The position numbers and the translations under genes are program-made. From NCBI RefSeq assembly GCF_020523795.1, contig NZ_JAJALI010000002.1:59690-123689 (forward strand): 64,000 nucleotides of DNA, given 5' to 3'. The DNA comes from Ancylobacter sp. Lp-2. Lineage in GTDB: Bacteria; Pseudomonadota; Alphaproteobacteria; Rhizobiales; Xanthobacteraceae. Of the stretch, positions 35,166-45,798 are shown in pieces (positions within the stretch are counted from its first letter, which is position 1; each line of letters begins with the position of its first letter). The notes below the pieces were generated by a model, which searched no databases, had not been told where the DNA came from, and was given only the letters and a program-made list of their open reading frames with translations.

Positions 35166-37046
35166 ATGACGGCAGCGGAGCAACCCGGCGGGGCGTGGCA
35201 GCCGGCGCGCCGGTCCTATGCGCAGCTCAAGCAACGCAGCAAGGCGAAGAGCTGGGTGAACCGCCTCGCCCGCCGCGCCGGTGGGCTGGTCCGGCCGCTG
35301 CTGTTCGATGCCGATGCGCCGCGCGGCCTGTTGCGGGCACTGCTGTTCGACGCCTATCGCCAGCCGCGCGCGCCGTTCGGCAAGGCGGTGTTCGACCGGC
35401 ATGGCAATCCGCGCCGGGCCTTCGCCGGCTGGATGGCGGGGGCGGATGACGAGTTGCGGCCCCTCGTCGGGGATCTGGCCTTTCCCGAGCTGCCGGCGAA
35501 CGAGCGCATCATTCTGGTGCTGCTGCCGCCTCGTGAGGTCGCCGCGCGCGCGGCGTTGCTCACCGAGCTGTCCGCGCGGGCGACGCTCCTCGTTTTGCTG
35601 ACCGAGGCCGGGGTGGCACCCGAGCTGCCGGATGGCGCGGCGGCGATGTGGTTGCCGGCGCCGGCGGTGTCGCGTCGTGTGTTTCTCAAGGCGCTGGCGC
35701 AGCGGCTGGCGGCCTATGCGCCGGCCTATGCCGTGGTCGGCGGCGCGGAAGCCGCCGAACTCGCTGCCGCTCTCGAACAGCGCAACGTGCCGGTGGTGGC
35801 GCTCGCTGCGGCGGCCGAGGCCTATCGGCGGCAACCGGCTGAACTCGGCACGCTGGTCGGGCAGGCCAGCGCGGTGGTGCTGCCCTCGCCGGCGGAGCGG
35901 GCGGCGGCATTGAGCCTGCTGCCGTCGCTGGAGGGTCGCGTGGGCGTCCAGGCGCCGGCGGCGGGAGAGGCGCTGGCGCCGTTGGTCGACCGGCTCGGTT
36001 CGGCGGCGGCGGCGCGAGTCGAGGCCGAGATCGCGCTGGTGCGCTCGGCCGATCGCGGCCGGCTCACCCTCGATGCGGCGGCGCTGCGGGAGAGCATCCG
36101 CGCCTGGCGGCGCGAGCGGCTGACGCCGGTGGCGCTCGGCGCCAACAAGCCGCGTCGCCCCTATGCCGGCTTCCACCCGCTGATCTATGCCGAGGCGCAT
36201 GCCGGTGCCTGCCTCGCCGAGCGCCGCTACCCGCTGGCGCACTGGATCGAGCAGGGCCAGCCGGCTGGGCCGTGGGCGCAGCCGGTCATCGGCCCGCCGA
36301 CGGGTGCCCTGGCGCCGACGGCGCTGAAGGTGATGCTGCACAGCCATTTCCACTATGTCGATCTGGCGCCGGAATTCTTCGGGCGGCTGGCCCGCAACGC
36401 CGCCCGGCCCGACCTGTTCCTGACCACCGGCAGCGCCGAGAAGGCCCGGCTGCTGGAACGCGCGGCGGCCGGCTATGCAGGCCGCGTCGAGATCCTGCAG
36501 GTGCCCAATCGCGGGCGCGATGCCGGGCCGTTCTTCACCGGGCTTCGGGAGTCGCTGCTGAGCGGCGGCTACGATGTCGCCGTCCACGTCCACGGCAAGA
36601 AGAGCGAGACCAGCCGCACCCGGATCGGCGATGGCTGGCGCGACTTCCTGTGGGAGAACACGCTCGGCGGCCAACATGCCATGCTCGACGCCACGCTGGC
36701 CGCCTTCGCCGCCGACCCGCGTCTCGGTCTCGCCTATCCCGACGACCCGCATCTGGTCGGATGGGCGCGTAACCGCCGGGCGGCCGAACTTCTGTGCCGC
36801 GACATGGGCATTACCGAGGAGCTGACGACTTTCGTCGAGTTCCCGATCGGCAACATGTTCACGGCGCGGCCGGCGGCGCTCGCCCCGATCCTCGACCTCG
36901 ACCTGCAATGGACGGACTATCCCCCCGAGCCGCTCGCCGATGACGGCACGGTGATTCACGGGCTGGAGCGGTTGATGCCGGCGATCGCCCGCAAGGCCGG
37001 CTATGGCGTGGCCAGCATCCATGTGCCGGGTACCAGCTGGGACTGA
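35166..37046 (+). CDS. RgpF-like (rhamnan synthesis protein F) glycan biosynthesis protein
   Basis: A 626-residue protein. The C-terminal ~260 residues match the RgpF domain (KVMLHSHFHYVDLAPEFF, VPNRGRDAGPFFTGL, GGYDVAVHVHGKKS, DGWRDFLWENTLGG), found in proteins that build rhamnose-containing or related polysaccharides. The N-terminal half is Ala/Arg-rich with a conserved YAGFHPLIYAEAH insert at about residues 335-348. There is no signal peptide, so it acts in the cytoplasm. No other polysaccharide genes are adjacent. The ATG at 35166 is preferred over the frame opening at 35091, which is Arg-rich. Confidence 0.8.
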   Translation: MTAAEQPGGAWQPARRSYAQLKQRSKAKSWVNRLARRAGGLVRPLLFDADAPRGLLRALLFDAYRQPRAPFGKAVFDRHGNPRRAFAGWMAGADDELRPLVGDLAFPELPANERIILVLLPPREVAARAALLTELSARATLLVLLTEAGVAPELPDGAAAMWLPAPAVSRRVFLKALAQRLAAYAPAYAVVGGAEAAELAAALEQRNVPVVALAAAAEAYRRQPAELGTLVGQASAVVLPSPAERAAALSLLPSLEGRVGVQAPAAGEALAPLVDRLGSAAAARVEAEIALVRSADRGRLTLDAAALRESIRAWRRERLTPVALGANKPRRPYAGFHPLIYAEAHAGACLAERRYPLAHWIEQGQPAGPWAQPVIGPPTGALAPTALKVMLHSHFHYVDLAPEFFGRLARNAARPDLFLTTGSAEKARLLERAAAGYAGRVEILQVPNRGRDAGPFFTGLRESLLSGGYDVAVHVHGKKSETSRTRIGDGWRDFLWENTLGGQHAMLDATLAAFAADPRLGLAYPDDPHLVGWARNRRAAELLCRDMGITEELTTFVEFPIGNMFTARPAALAPILDLDLQWTDYPPEPLADDGTVIHGLERLMPAIARKAGYGVASIHVPGTSWD

Positions 37047-37106
37047 GGCGCCTCGCTGCGTCAGCAGCATTTCCCAAATGCGGCGGGGCTGCTAAATCAA
37101 CGCATC

Positions 37107-38780
37107 ATGTCCAGCGCCCCCGTCGACCAGCTTCTCATCGCCTTCGCCCAGCTCAATCCGATCGTCGGCGACGTCGCCGGCAATCTGGAGAAGGCGCGCG
37201 CCGCCCGAGCCCTCGCGGCCGAGCAGGGCGCCGACCTGATCCTGTTCACCGAGCTGTTCATTTCCGGTTATCCGCCGGAAGACCTGGTGCTGAAACCCGC
37301 TTTCCAGGCCGCCTGCCGCAAGGCGGTGGAGACGCTGGCCGCCGACACCATCGACGGCGGGCCGGCGGTGCTGGTCGGCTCGCCCTGGGTCGAAGGCGGC
37401 AAGCTCTACAACGCGGTGGCGCTGCTGGAAGAAGGGCGGATCGCCACGCTGCGCTACAAGGTCGACTTGCCCAATTACGGGACCTTCGACGAGAAGCGCA
37501 TCTTCGCCGCCGGGCCGATGCCGGGGCCGATTCCGTTCCGGGGCGTGCGGCTCGGCGTGCCGGTGTGCGAGGACATCTGGACGCCGGATGTCGTCGAATG
37601 CCTCTCGGAGACCGGCGCCGAGATCCTGCTGGTGCCGAACGGCTCGCCCTATCGCCGTTCCGTCTATGACGAGCGCACGAACATCGCCGTCGCCCGCGTG
37701 GTCGAGAGCGGGCTGCCGCTCGCCTATGTCAACCAGCTGGGCGGACAGGACGAACTGGTGTTCGATGGCGGCTCCTTCGTGCTGAATGCCGACCGCTCGC
37801 TCGCCATCCAGTTCCCCAATTTCCAGGAGCGGGTGCGCATCACCCGCTGGGAACGCTGGGCCGATGGCTGGCGCTGCGAGGAGGGCGCGCGCGCCCCGCT
37901 CGTCACCGGCGACGAGGCGGATTACGCCGCCTGCGTGATGGGCCTGCGCGACTATGTGGAGAAGAACCGCTTCCCCGGCGTCGTGCTCGGCCTGTCGGGC
38001 GGCGTCGATTCGGCGCTGGTGGCGGCGATGGCGGTGGACGCGCTCGGCGCCGACAGGGTGCATTGCGTGATGCTGCCCTATCGCTTCACCTCCAACGAGT
38101 CGCTGTCCGATGCGTCCGCCGTGGCTGAGGCGCTGGGCTGCCGCTACGACATCGTGCCGATCGCCGAGGCGGTGGAGGGGCTGGAGGCCTGCCTCAAGCC
38201 GCTCTTCGCCGGCACCGAGCGCGGCATCACCGAGGAGAACCTCCAGTCGCGCGCCCGCGGCACCATCCTGATGTCGGTGTCGAACAAGTTCGGCTCGATG
38301 GTGGTGACCACCGGCAACAAGTCGGAGATGTCGGCCGGCTACGCGACGCTCTATGGCGACATGAACGGCGGCTACAATCCGTTGAAGGATTTGTACAAGA
38401 CGCAGGTGTTCCGCCTCTGCCACCTGCGCAATGTCTGGAAGCCGGCGGGCGCGCTCGGCCCGGATGGGCGGGTGATGCCGGACAACGTCATCATCAAGCC
38501 GCCGACCGCCGAGCTGCGCGAGAACCAGAAGGACCAGGACAGCCTGCCGCCCTATGAGGTGCTGGACGCCATCCTCGAAGGGCTGGTGGAGAAGGAACTG
38601 CCGGTCGCCGAGATCGCCGCGCAGGGTTTCGATGCGGCGCTGGTGGCGCGGGTGGAGCGCATGCTGAACCTCGCCGAATACAAGCGCCGGCAGGCGGCGC
38701 CGGGGGTGAAGATCACCCCGCGCAATTTCGGCCGCGACCGCCGCTACCCGATCACCAACCGGTTCCGCGAGACCGCGTAG
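37107..38780 (+). CDS. nadE: glutamine-dependent NAD+ synthetase
   Basis: A 557-residue two-domain enzyme that amidates nicotinic acid adenine dinucleotide to NAD+ with glutamine. The N-terminal nitrilase-type glutaminase has its triad: Glu49 in LFTELFISGYPPEDL, a Lys near 118 in LRYKVDLPNYGTFDEKR and a Cys near 154 in PVCEDIW. The C-terminal synthetase has the ATP-binding loop LGLSGGVDSALVAAMA near residue 295, and TTGNKSEMSAGYATLYGDMNGG. Length is typical of the glutamine-using class. The start ATG has only a weak ribosome site. Confidence 0.96.
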   Translation: MSSAPVDQLLIAFAQLNPIVGDVAGNLEKARAARALAAEQGADLILFTELFISGYPPEDLVLKPAFQAACRKAVETLAADTIDGGPAVLVGSPWVEGGKLYNAVALLEEGRIATLRYKVDLPNYGTFDEKRIFAAGPMPGPIPFRGVRLGVPVCEDIWTPDVVECLSETGAEILLVPNGSPYRRSVYDERTNIAVARVVESGLPLAYVNQLGGQDELVFDGGSFVLNADRSLAIQFPNFQERVRITRWERWADGWRCEEGARAPLVTGDEADYAACVMGLRDYVEKNRFPGVVLGLSGGVDSALVAAMAVDALGADRVHCVMLPYRFTSNESLSDASAVAEALGCRYDIVPIAEAVEGLEACLKPLFAGTERGITEENLQSRARGTILMSVSNKFGSMVVTTGNKSEMSAGYATLYGDMNGGYNPLKDLYKTQVFRLCHLRNVWKPAGALGPDGRVMPDNVIIKPPTAELRENQKDQDSLPPYEVLDAILEGLVEKELPVAEIAAQGFDAALVARVERMLNLAEYKRRQAAPGVKITPRNFGRDRRYPITNRFRETA

Positions 38781-38938
38781 CGCCTCGCGCTGGCCCTTGC
38801 CGGCGCAGCGTCTTCTGCCGGTCCTTGCCGCAGTCGTGATGCGCCGGCCCGGTCCGTCGGTGGTATCACTGGCGCAGGCTGTGGTTTGCGAGGGCTGCCG
38901 TCGACGTGCGGCGGCCCGGAGCCGGGCGGAGGCGCGCT

Positions 38939-39742
38939 GTGAAGGCGGCGAGGACGATCGGGTTCGCGATGCTGCTGGCCGGAAGCCTCGGCCTCGCGCC
39001 GGCCGCGGCGCAGGACATGCTGCGTCATCTCGACCTGACTTCGCCGCAGATGACGACGGCCGAGATGAGCCGCGCCGACGTCGAGGCGCTGGTCGCGGCG
39101 GCACAGCCGGGCAAACCTGTCGATCTCGCGGGGCGGCGGCTCAACGGCCTCGATCTGTCCGGCCTCGACCTGACCGGGGCGAATTTCCGCGCCGCGCTGC
39201 TCAACGGCGTCAATCTCTCCGGCGCGCGGCTCGACGGCGCGGTGTTCGATCAGGCGTGGATGCTGAAGGCCGACCTCTCCGGCGCCAGCCTGAAGAAGGC
39301 CGGCCTGTTCGGCACGCAGGCGCAGGACAGCCGGCTCGCCGGTGCCGATCTCTCCGGCGCCCGCATCGCCGGCGATCTCTCTCGCGCCGACCTTCGCGGG
39401 GCCAATCTCTCCGGTGCCGATTTCAGCGCCGACATGCGCAACCAGTCCATGGGGCTGATGCGCGGCGTGCTGAACTCGGCCAATCTCGAGGGCGCTAGTC
39501 TCGCAGGCGCCAATTTGTCCCGCGCCCAGCTCCGCTATGCCAATCTGCGGGGTGCCGATCTGGCGGGGGCCTCGTTGGTCGGCATGGATGCCGCCGGTGC
39601 CGACCTCACCGGCGCCAATGTGGCCGGCGCCGACTTCAGCAATGCGGATGTCGATTCGGTGCGGCTGATCGGCCTTGTCGGCCTCGCGGCGGCGAAGAAT
39701 CTGGATGCCGCCCGTAATCTCGGCCTTTCCATCCGCCAGTGA
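38939..39742 (+). CDS. exported pentapeptide-repeat protein
   Basis: A 267-residue protein with a signal peptide (TIGFAMLLAGSLGLAPAAAQ) and about 25 pentapeptide repeats of the A(D/N)LxG type from residue ~70 to ~240 (LSGLDLTGANFRAALLNGVNLSGARL...). They should fold as a right-handed quadrilateral beta-helix. Most such proteins have unknown roles; export argues against a gyrase-protecting Qnr-like function. The start GTG 38939 has GGAGG at 6-nt spacing and is preferred over GTG 38906, which would put Arg-rich residues before the signal. Confidence 0.85.
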   Translation: MKAARTIGFAMLLAGSLGLAPAAAQDMLRHLDLTSPQMTTAEMSRADVEALVAAAQPGKPVDLAGRRLNGLDLSGLDLTGANFRAALLNGVNLSGARLDGAVFDQAWMLKADLSGASLKKAGLFGTQAQDSRLAGADLSGARIAGDLSRADLRGANLSGADFSADMRNQSMGLMRGVLNSANLEGASLAGANLSRAQLRYANLRGADLAGASLVGMDAAGADLTGANVAGADFSNADVDSVRLIGLVGLAAAKNLDAARNLGLSIRQ

Positions 39743-39792
39743 CGGAAAGGCCCGGTTGTAAGCCGGCCCGGCCTCGGCGATAAGCCTGCTCC

Positions 39793-41142
39793 ATGACCCG
39801 CGCTCCTGTTCTCCGCTTCGCCCCGTCGCCGACCGGCCTGCTGCATGTCGGCAATGCCCGCAGCGCGCTCTACAACGCGCTGTTCGCCCGGCGAGAGGGC
39901 GGCACCTTCATCCTGCGCTACGACGACACCGACACCGCGCGCTCGACGCGCGAATTCGCCGAGGCGATCGCGCAGGACATGGCGTGGTTCGGCATCGCGC
40001 CGGATCGCGTCGAGCGGCAGTCGGAACGGCTCGCGCTCTACGACGCCGCCGCCGAGCGACTGCGGGCGGAAGGACGCCTCTACCCGGCCTACGAGACCGA
40101 GGAGGAACTGGAGACCCGCCGGCTCTCGCGCCGCCGGCGCGGCCTGCCGCCGGTCTATGACCGTGCGGCGCTGAAGCTCACGGCCGAGGACCGCGCCCGC
40201 CTGGAGGCGGAAGGGCGGCGCCCGCACTGGCGCTTCCGGCTGGAGGGGCGCCCGGTGGCGTGGGACGACCTGGTGCGCGGGCGCCAGAGCATCGATTCGT
40301 CCGGCCTGTCCGACCCGGTGCTGGTGCGGGCCGACGGTTCCTATCTCTACACCTTCACCTCGGTGGTCGACGACATCGACATGGGGATCACCCATGTCAT
40401 TCGCGGCGAGGACCACGTCACCAACACCGCGGTGCAGATCGAGATCATCGAGGCGCTGGGCGGCGCGGTGCCGGCCTTCGGCCATCACAATTTGCTCACC
40501 CTGCCGAGCGGCGAGGGGCTGTCGAAGCGGCTCGGCCATCTCTCGCTGCAGGCGCTGCGCGAGGATGGGCAGGAGGCGCTGGCGGTGGCGGCACTCGCCT
40601 TGTTCACCGGCACTTCGTTGGCGGTGGAGCCGGCGGCCGATCTCGCCGCGCTCGCCGCCCGCATCGACCTCGCCGCGATCTCCCGCGCGCCGGCGCGCTT
40701 CGACCCGGCCGATCTCGCGGCGCTCACCGCCGGCACGCTGCATGTGCTGCCCTTCGCGGCGGTGGAGGCGCGGCTCGCCGCGCTCGGCATCGGCGGCGGC
40801 GAGGCGTTCTGGCTGGCGGTGCGCGGCAATCTGGCGACGCTGAAGGACGCGGCGCTGTGGTGGCGGGTGGTCGAGGGACCGATCGCGCCGGTCATCGCCG
40901 GCGAGGATGCCGGCTTCCTCGCGCAGGCGGCCGAGCTGCTGCCGCCGGGGCCGTGGGGCGAGGAAGTCTATGCCGACTGGCTGGCCGCTCTCAAGCCGGC
41001 GTCGGGCCGCAAGGGGCGGGCGCTGTTCCATCCGTTGCGCACGGCGCTGACCGGCGCCGAGAGCGGGCCGGAGCTCAAGGCGCTGCTGCCGCTGATCGGC
41101 CGGGAGAGGGCGTCCGCCCGCCTCAGGGGCGAGGCCGCCTGA
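39793..41142 (+). CDS. gltX: glutamate--tRNA ligase
   Basis: A 449-residue class I aminoacyl-tRNA synthetase. The HIGH motif is [13 protein letters not shown] (residues ~13-25), the KMSKS motif is LSKRLGH (about 242-248), and [15 protein letters not shown] lies between. The C-terminal helical anticodon domain is complete. Alphaproteobacteria often carry two GluRS, one of which misacylates tRNA-Gln for GatCAB; I cannot tell which this is. It is far longer than GluQ, so it is not the queuosine enzyme. Confidence 0.93.
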   Translation: MTRAPVLRFAPSPTGLLHVGNARSALYNALFARREGGTFILRYDDTDTARSTREFAEAIAQDMAWFGIAPDRVERQSERLALYDAAAERLRAEGRLYPAYETEEELETRRLSRRRRGLPPVYDRAALKLTAEDRARLEAEGRRPHWRFRLEGRPVAWDDLVRGRQSIDSSGLSDPVLVRADGSYLYTFTSVVDDIDMGITHVIRGEDHVTNTAVQIEIIEALGGAVPAFGHHNLLTLPSGEGLSKRLGHLSLQALREDGQEALAVAALALFTGTSLAVEPAADLAALAARIDLAAISRAPARFDPADLAALTAGTLHVLPFAAVEARLAALGIGGGEAFWLAVRGNLATLKDAALWWRVVEGPIAPVIAGEDAGFLAQAAELLPPGPWGEEVYADWLAALKPASGRKGRALFHPLRTALTGAESGPELKALLPLIGRERASARLRGEAA

Positions 41143-41297
41143 CGGCTTGCCTCCCCCTTGTGGGGATTGTCAGTTCTTTCAGGACCCAGACGGAGCGGCC
41201 GGAGCCGCTGCGATTTGGGGCAACAGACGGAGGCGGCCGGAGCCGCTCCGTGATCGTCGACGCGTGGCGGTGAGCGATCCGCGCCGCCCTCGTCCGG

Positions 41298-42341
41298 CTA
41301 TTGCGCCGGCACCACCGGCTGCTGCTGCTGTTGCGGCTGCGTCCGGGGACGCGGCGTCGCCGGCGCGGCGGCCGGCGTGGCCGGGCGCGGCTGCGCCATC
41401 TCGCGCGAGGCGTCCTCGGTCACCACGATATCGCCCTTGCGCAGCGTCGGATCGGTCTCGCTCGACAGCGCCTGCGCCCAGCTCTGGCCGGCCGGACGGC
41501 AGGAGCAGGCCTGCGAGTACTGCTTCTTGTACAGCAGCGCATTGGGCAGCGACATGTAGGTCTGGCCGCTGACGCTGACCGCGTTCTCGATGTCCTCGCC
41601 CGAGTTGCGATAAACGTAGAGCCGCGCCTCGGTGCCGGGGCACTGGCGCTGGCACTGGGCCTCGTCCGAGGCGAAATTGTTGGCGTTGGTGCTGTAGGAG
41701 ATCGGGAAGAAGAACCCGTCGCACGTGCGCACGCAGACGGTGCGGTAGTTCGACGATTTCGGCGTCTCCATCTCCAGCGGCTGGGCATCCATCGACGGCG
41801 CCTCGTCGGTTTCCGCGTCTTGGCGCGGAATGCCGAACAGCTGCTCGAAGAAATTGCGCGGCCGCGCCGGCGCCGCCGCGCGCGACTCGCCGAGCGCGGC
41901 CTGATATTGCGGGCCGCAATTGTTCTGGGCGAGGGCGGTGATCAGCTGCCGGCGCTGCTGGTCGTTGCCGCTGCGCTGGCTGCGTGCGTCGATCATGGTG
42001 CGGTCGAGCGCCGAGCGGGCCTGGGCGAGCCGGCGGTTCAATCCGTCGCATTGCGGCGGCAGCTGCGGCTGGAAGATGAGGAAGCCGCGCTTGTCGCAGC
42101 CGAGCTGGCGGACCTGCGCGCTGAGATTGGCGACGTCCTGCTGCTGCTGGGCGATGGCCGGGCCGAGATCGCGCTGGCCGCCGCCGCCGCGGTCGAGCTG
42201 GGCGAGCTGCCCCTCCAGCCGGACGCAGATGCCGGCATCCTGCGCCATGGCCGAGCCGGCGCTCAAAATCATGAGGGCGAGCGCGGTGAGGGAGGAGCGC
42301 ATGGCGGGGGCGCGCGAAAGGCCGGCACTGGCGGTCGTCAT
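41298..42341 (-). CDS. DUF2865 exported protein
   Basis: A 347-residue secreted protein with a signal peptide (SLTALALMILSAGSAMAQ). A coiled-coil-like Gln-rich region (DLGPAIAQQQQDVANLSAQV) precedes the DUF2865 core: TVCVRTCDGFFFPISYSTNANNF, CQRQCPGTEARLYVYRNSGED and LPNALLYKKQYSQACSC. Its eight or more Cys probably form disulfides. The C-terminus is Pro/Gln/Ala-rich and ends in a QPQQQQQPVVPAQ tail. It is common in Hyphomicrobiales and its function is unknown. The start at 42341 (AGGA upstream) is chosen; Met at 42302 is an alternative just before the signal core. Confidence 0.85.
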   Translation of the reverse strand: MTTASAGLSRAPAMRSSLTALALMILSAGSAMAQDAGICVRLEGQLAQLDRGGGGQRDLGPAIAQQQQDVANLSAQVRQLGCDKRGFLIFQPQLPPQCDGLNRRLAQARSALDRTMIDARSQRSGNDQQRRQLITALAQNNCGPQYQAALGESRAAAPARPRNFFEQLFGIPRQDAETDEAPSMDAQPLEMETPKSSNYRTVCVRTCDGFFFPISYSTNANNFASDEAQCQRQCPGTEARLYVYRNSGEDIENAVSVSGQTYMSLPNALLYKKQYSQACSCRPAGQSWAQALSSETDPTLRKGDIVVTEDASREMAQPRPATPAAAPATPRPRTQPQQQQQPVVPAQ

Positions 42342-42578
42342 TGGTCGGTACTGTCCTGCGCGTTCAGTGCCGCGCGAAACGGGCGCGCGACTCCATAAGG
42401 TTCCTGTACCAAGCACGGCGAGATTGGCCAAAGTTTGAACCCGTATCCGACCGACAAGGCAACCCCGCGGTCACAAGTTCCACCTGATGGCCCCTCTACC
42501 GGAGCGGGGTACCGGCGCGTTGCATGCGCCGCAACACCCCCCATATCACGCTCGCCCCGTTGTTGGAGACACAAGTCG

Positions 42579-43115
42579 ATGACCATCCGCCGTTTGCGTG
42601 CCCTGCTTCCCGTCCTCGCGCTCGGCCTCGCGGCCGTGCTGGCGCCGGGCCTCGGCGGCATCGCGCGGGCCGACGGCCCCGATCTGATTTTCAGGAAGTC
42701 GACGGTGTGGAAGTTCCTCACCCCGGACGACAAGCTCGCCACCTATGCCATTGACGATCCGATGGTGGAGGGCGTCGCCTGCTACTACACCGTGCCGGAA
42801 AAGGGCGGCGTCTCCGGCATGCTCGGTGTCGCCGAGGAAGTGTCGGACATCTCCATCGCCTGCCGGCAGGTGGGGCCGATCGCCTTCAAGGGCAAGTTCG
42901 AGCAGGGCGACGTGGTCTATCGCGAGAGCCGGTCGCTGATCTTCAAGAAGATGCAGATCGTGCGCGGCTGCGACGTGAAGCGCAACGTGCTGGTGTATCT
43001 GGTCTATTCCGACAAGCTGATCGACGGCAGCCCGAAGAACTCCACCACCAGCGTGCCCGTGATGCCGTGGGGTGCGCAGACGGAGGCGCCGCGCTGCGCC
43101 GACTTCGTGCGCTAG
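42579..43115 (+). CDS. creA: CreA family protein
   Basis: A 178-residue exported protein of the CreA family. A signal peptide (LLPVLALGLAAVLAPGLGGIARA) is followed by the conserved core VEGVACYYTVPEKGGVSGMLGVAEEVSDISIACRQVGPI and SLIFKKMQIVRGCDVKRNVLVYLVYSDKLIDGSPKNS. Function is unknown despite its name from the E. coli creABCD locus. The ATG at 42579 has TTGGAGA upstream. It is followed by a strong terminator shared with the convergent neighbour. Confidence 0.93.
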   Translation: MTIRRLRALLPVLALGLAAVLAPGLGGIARADGPDLIFRKSTVWKFLTPDDKLATYAIDDPMVEGVACYYTVPEKGGVSGMLGVAEEVSDISIACRQVGPIAFKGKFEQGDVVYRESRSLIFKKMQIVRGCDVKRNVLVYLVYSDKLIDGSPKNSTTSVPVMPWGAQTEAPRCADFVR

Positions 43116-43147
43116 TGGCGCAAAAGCAATAGTCGGAGGAAAAATGT

Positions 43148-43175
43148 AAAAAGGCCGGTCGATGCCGGCCTTTTT
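43148..43175. terminator. bidirectional intrinsic terminator
   Basis: AAAAAGGCCGG (43148-43158) pairs with CCGGCCTTTTT (43165-43175) around a 6-base loop, giving a T-run on each strand. It lies between creA and the convergent small exported protein gene. Confidence 0.92.
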
Positions 43176-43216
43176 CAGCGGAGAGGCAGAGCCTCTTCAG
43201 GGAAGGCGAGGGGGCG

Positions 43217-43555
43217 TCAGCGGCAGGTGATGGCGACGGTGTCGCGGCAGGAGCCGCCGGTGCAGGTGGTCTGCGCCGTCTTGGCGGCGACGGAGACGCG
43301 CAGCGCGTCGCTGGTCACCTTGCCGAAGCTCACCGCGCGCTCATAGTCGTGCACCCGGCACCAGGCGTCGGCGATGGCCTGGCCGCAGGTACCGCCATTG
43401 GCGACGCAGGTGTCGACGCCATAGCCGTCGGACATGTCGACGACGAAGATCTTGTCGTCTCCCTGAGCCATGGCAAGCGCCGGCAGAAGCGTCGGGACGG
43501 CGGCGGAAAGGGCGGCGGCGAACAGGAGGGGACGGAGCATCGATGCGGCGCGCAT
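43217..43555 (-). CDS. small exported Cys-rich protein
   Basis: A 112-residue protein with a signal peptide (LRPLLFAAALSAAVPTLLPALAMAQ) and a mature part of about 80 residues with six Cys (VDTCVANGGTCGQAIADAWCRVHDYERAVSFG..., TTCTGGSCRDTVAITCR). The Cys-containing ADAWCRVHDY segment recurs in other small alphaproteobacterial secreted proteins of unknown role. The start codon lacks a clear ribosome site; Met at 43540 is an alternative. Confidence 0.75.
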   Translation of the reverse strand: MRAASMLRPLLFAAALSAAVPTLLPALAMAQGDDKIFVVDMSDGYGVDTCVANGGTCGQAIADAWCRVHDYERAVSFGKVTSDALRVSVAAKTAQTTCTGGSCRDTVAITCR

Positions 43556-43806
43556 GGCAGGGTACTTTTGCGGGAGGCTCGCCGACAGCGAGCAGACGCC
43601 GCAGCAGACGACAAAAAGCTTAAGCCGACGCTAAAGTTCCACGGTGGACCGCGCGTCGGCACCGGCGGCTGGATAGACGCGGGGCCTCCGGCTCGTCAAC
43701 CGGCCATCGCCGCGAAGCGGTACGGCCTTGACGTCGCCGTGCAAACGGAACAAGAGGCGCGGCCTCCGTGCAACAGTGGCCGGGGGATCTGAGGGAAGGC
43801 GAACAT

Positions 43807-45216
43807 ATGTCGGCAGTTTCGGGAGCGGACATTTCGGGCACAGTGCTGCCCGAGCTCAAGCTCTACAACACGCTCACGCGCCAGCGCGAAGCCTTCGCGC
43901 CGCTCGATCCCAAGCTCGTGCGCATGTATGTGTGCGGACCGACCGTCTACGACCTCGCCCATATCGGCAATGCGCGCCCGGTGATCGTGTTCGATCTCGT
44001 CTACCGGCTGCTGCGCCACCTCTACGGGCCGTCGCACGTCAAATATGTGCGCAACATCACCGACGTCGACGACAAGATCAACGCGCGCGCGGCGCAGGAA
44101 TATCCCGGGCTCGACCTCAACGAGGCGATCGCCAAGGTGACCTTCTCCACCGAGGCGCAGTTCCACGACGACCTCGAGGCATTGGGCGTCCTGCACCCGG
44201 ATGTCGAGCCGCGCGCGACCGAGCACATCGCCGAGATGCGCGACCTCATCGAGCGCCTCGTCGCCTCCGGCCACGCCTATGTCGCCGAGGACCACGTGCT
44301 GTTCTCGGTGCCCTCCATGCCCGACTATGGCCGGCTGTCGAACCGCCCGCTGGAGGACATGATCGCCGGCGCCCGCGTCGACGTCGCGCCCTACAAGCGC
44401 GACGCGATGGACTTCGTGCTGTGGAAGCCGTCCAAGGCCGGCGAGCCGGGCTGGCCCTCGCCCTCCGGCATCGGTGTGCCCGGCCGTCCCGGCTGGCACA
44501 TCGAGTGCTCGGCGATGAGCTGGAAGCATCTCGGCGAGACCTTCGACATCCATGGCGGCGGCATCGACCTCGTCTTCCCGCACCATGAGAACGAGCTGGC
44601 GCAGTCGCGCTGCGCCTTCCACACCGGCGTGATGGCCAAGCTGTGGATGCATAACGGCTTCCTGCAGGTGGAAGGCGAGAAGATGTCGAAGTCGCTCGGC
44701 AACTTCGTCACCATCCGCGACCTGCTGGCCGACTGGCCGGGCGACGTGCTGCGCCTCAACATGCTGAAGACCCATTACCGCCAGCCGATCGACTGGACGG
44801 TGAAGGGGCTTGAGGAGAGCGCCCGCACGCTGGAGCAGTGGTTCGACATCGCCACGACGGAGGCGCATCCGCGCCCGGCGCCGGCGGTGCTGGAGGCGCT
44901 GTGCGACGACCTCAACACGCCCAAGGCCATCGCCGAGATGCACGCGCTGAAGGACCATGCCGGCAAGAAGGCGCTGGCCGGCACGCTGGCCTTCCTGGGC
45001 TTCGAGCCCGCGCGTCTCGCGGCGTGGAGCGCGGCGCACGCGCCGGTTCTGGCGATCTCCGAGCCGGAGATCGAGGCGCGCATCGCCGAGCGGATCGCCG
45101 CCCGGCGCAACCGCGACTTCGCCGCCTCCGACCGCATCCGCGACGAATTGCTGGCGCAGGGCGTGGCGCTGAAGGATAATAAGGACGGTTCCACTACTTG
45201 GGAGGCCAAGCGTTGA
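43807..45216 (+). CDS. cysS: cysteine--tRNA ligase
   Basis: A 469-residue class I synthetase. The zinc-binding Cys43 is in [13 protein letters not shown] appears as HIGN (52-55), the second zinc ligands are in WHIECSAM and [19 protein letters not shown], and KMSKSLGNF is near 292. All zinc ligands are present. The ATG at 43807 has GGGAAGG. The stop overlaps the TTG start of the acetyltransferase gene as TTGA. Confidence 0.97.
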   Translation: MSAVSGADISGTVLPELKLYNTLTRQREAFAPLDPKLVRMYVCGPTVYDLAHIGNARPVIVFDLVYRLLRHLYGPSHVKYVRNITDVDDKINARAAQEYPGLDLNEAIAKVTFSTEAQFHDDLEALGVLHPDVEPRATEHIAEMRDLIERLVASGHAYVAEDHVLFSVPSMPDYGRLSNRPLEDMIAGARVDVAPYKRDAMDFVLWKPSKAGEPGWPSPSGIGVPGRPGWHIECSAMSWKHLGETFDIHGGGIDLVFPHHENELAQSRCAFHTGVMAKLWMHNGFLQVEGEKMSKSLGNFVTIRDLLADWPGDVLRLNMLKTHYRQPIDWTVKGLEESARTLEQWFDIATTEAHPRPAPAVLEALCDDLNTPKAIAEMHALKDHAGKKALAGTLAFLGFEPARLAAWSAAHAPVLAISEPEIEARIAERIAARRNRDFAASDRIRDELLAQGVALKDNKDGSTTWEAKR

Positions 45217-45713
45217 GCGACACGCCTGCCGCTGGCCTGCGGCCTTTCCTGCCCAGCGACACGCCGGCTCTTGCCGCGCTCATCGCCGAGTCGATCTTCG
45301 AGCTGACCGGCGACGACTATGACGATGAACAGCAGGAAGCCTGGGCGGCCGCGGCGGCCGACGAGGAGATGCTGGCGCCGCGCCTCGCCCGTGCGCTGAC
45401 GCTGGTGGCCGAGCGCGACGGCGAGCCGGTGGGCTTCATCGCGCTCGCCGACAACAAGGTGATCGACCTGCTTTATGTGCGCCCGGACGTCGCCGGCGAG
45501 GGTGTCGGGGCGCAGCTGCTCGACGCGGCCGAGCGGCTGGCGGCGGCGCGTGGCGCCAAGAGCCTCACGGCGGATGCCAGCGACACCGCGCTCGGCTTCT
45601 TCCAGAAGCAGGGCTATGTGCCGACGAGCCGTAACACCGTGCCGCGCGGCACGGTCTGGCTCGGCAATACCACGGTGGAGAAGCAGTTGGCGGGCGGGCC
45701 CGCCGGCCGCTGA
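45213..45713 (+). CDS. GNAT family acetyltransferase
   Basis: A 166-residue N-acetyltransferase. The N-terminal strand ([21 protein letters not shown]), the acetyl-CoA motif [25 protein letters not shown] and the tail [20 protein letters not shown] follow the GNAT plan. The substrate is unknown. I start it at TTG 45213, which overlaps the cysS stop and has GGAGG at 7-nt spacing, so translation is coupled to cysS. Confidence 0.88.
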   Translation: MSDTPAAGLRPFLPSDTPALAALIAESIFELTGDDYDDEQQEAWAAAAADEEMLAPRLARALTLVAERDGEPVGFIALADNKVIDLLYVRPDVAGEGVGAQLLDAAERLAAARGAKSLTADASDTALGFFQKQGYVPTSRNTVPRGTVWLGNTTVEKQLAGGPAGR

Positions 45714-45798
45714 ACGGCGCACCGGTCGATGAGATCGGCCGCGGGCCTGCCGGGCGGCAGGTCTGCTCCTGATATGTTCTGATCCCTATGGGGGGCTG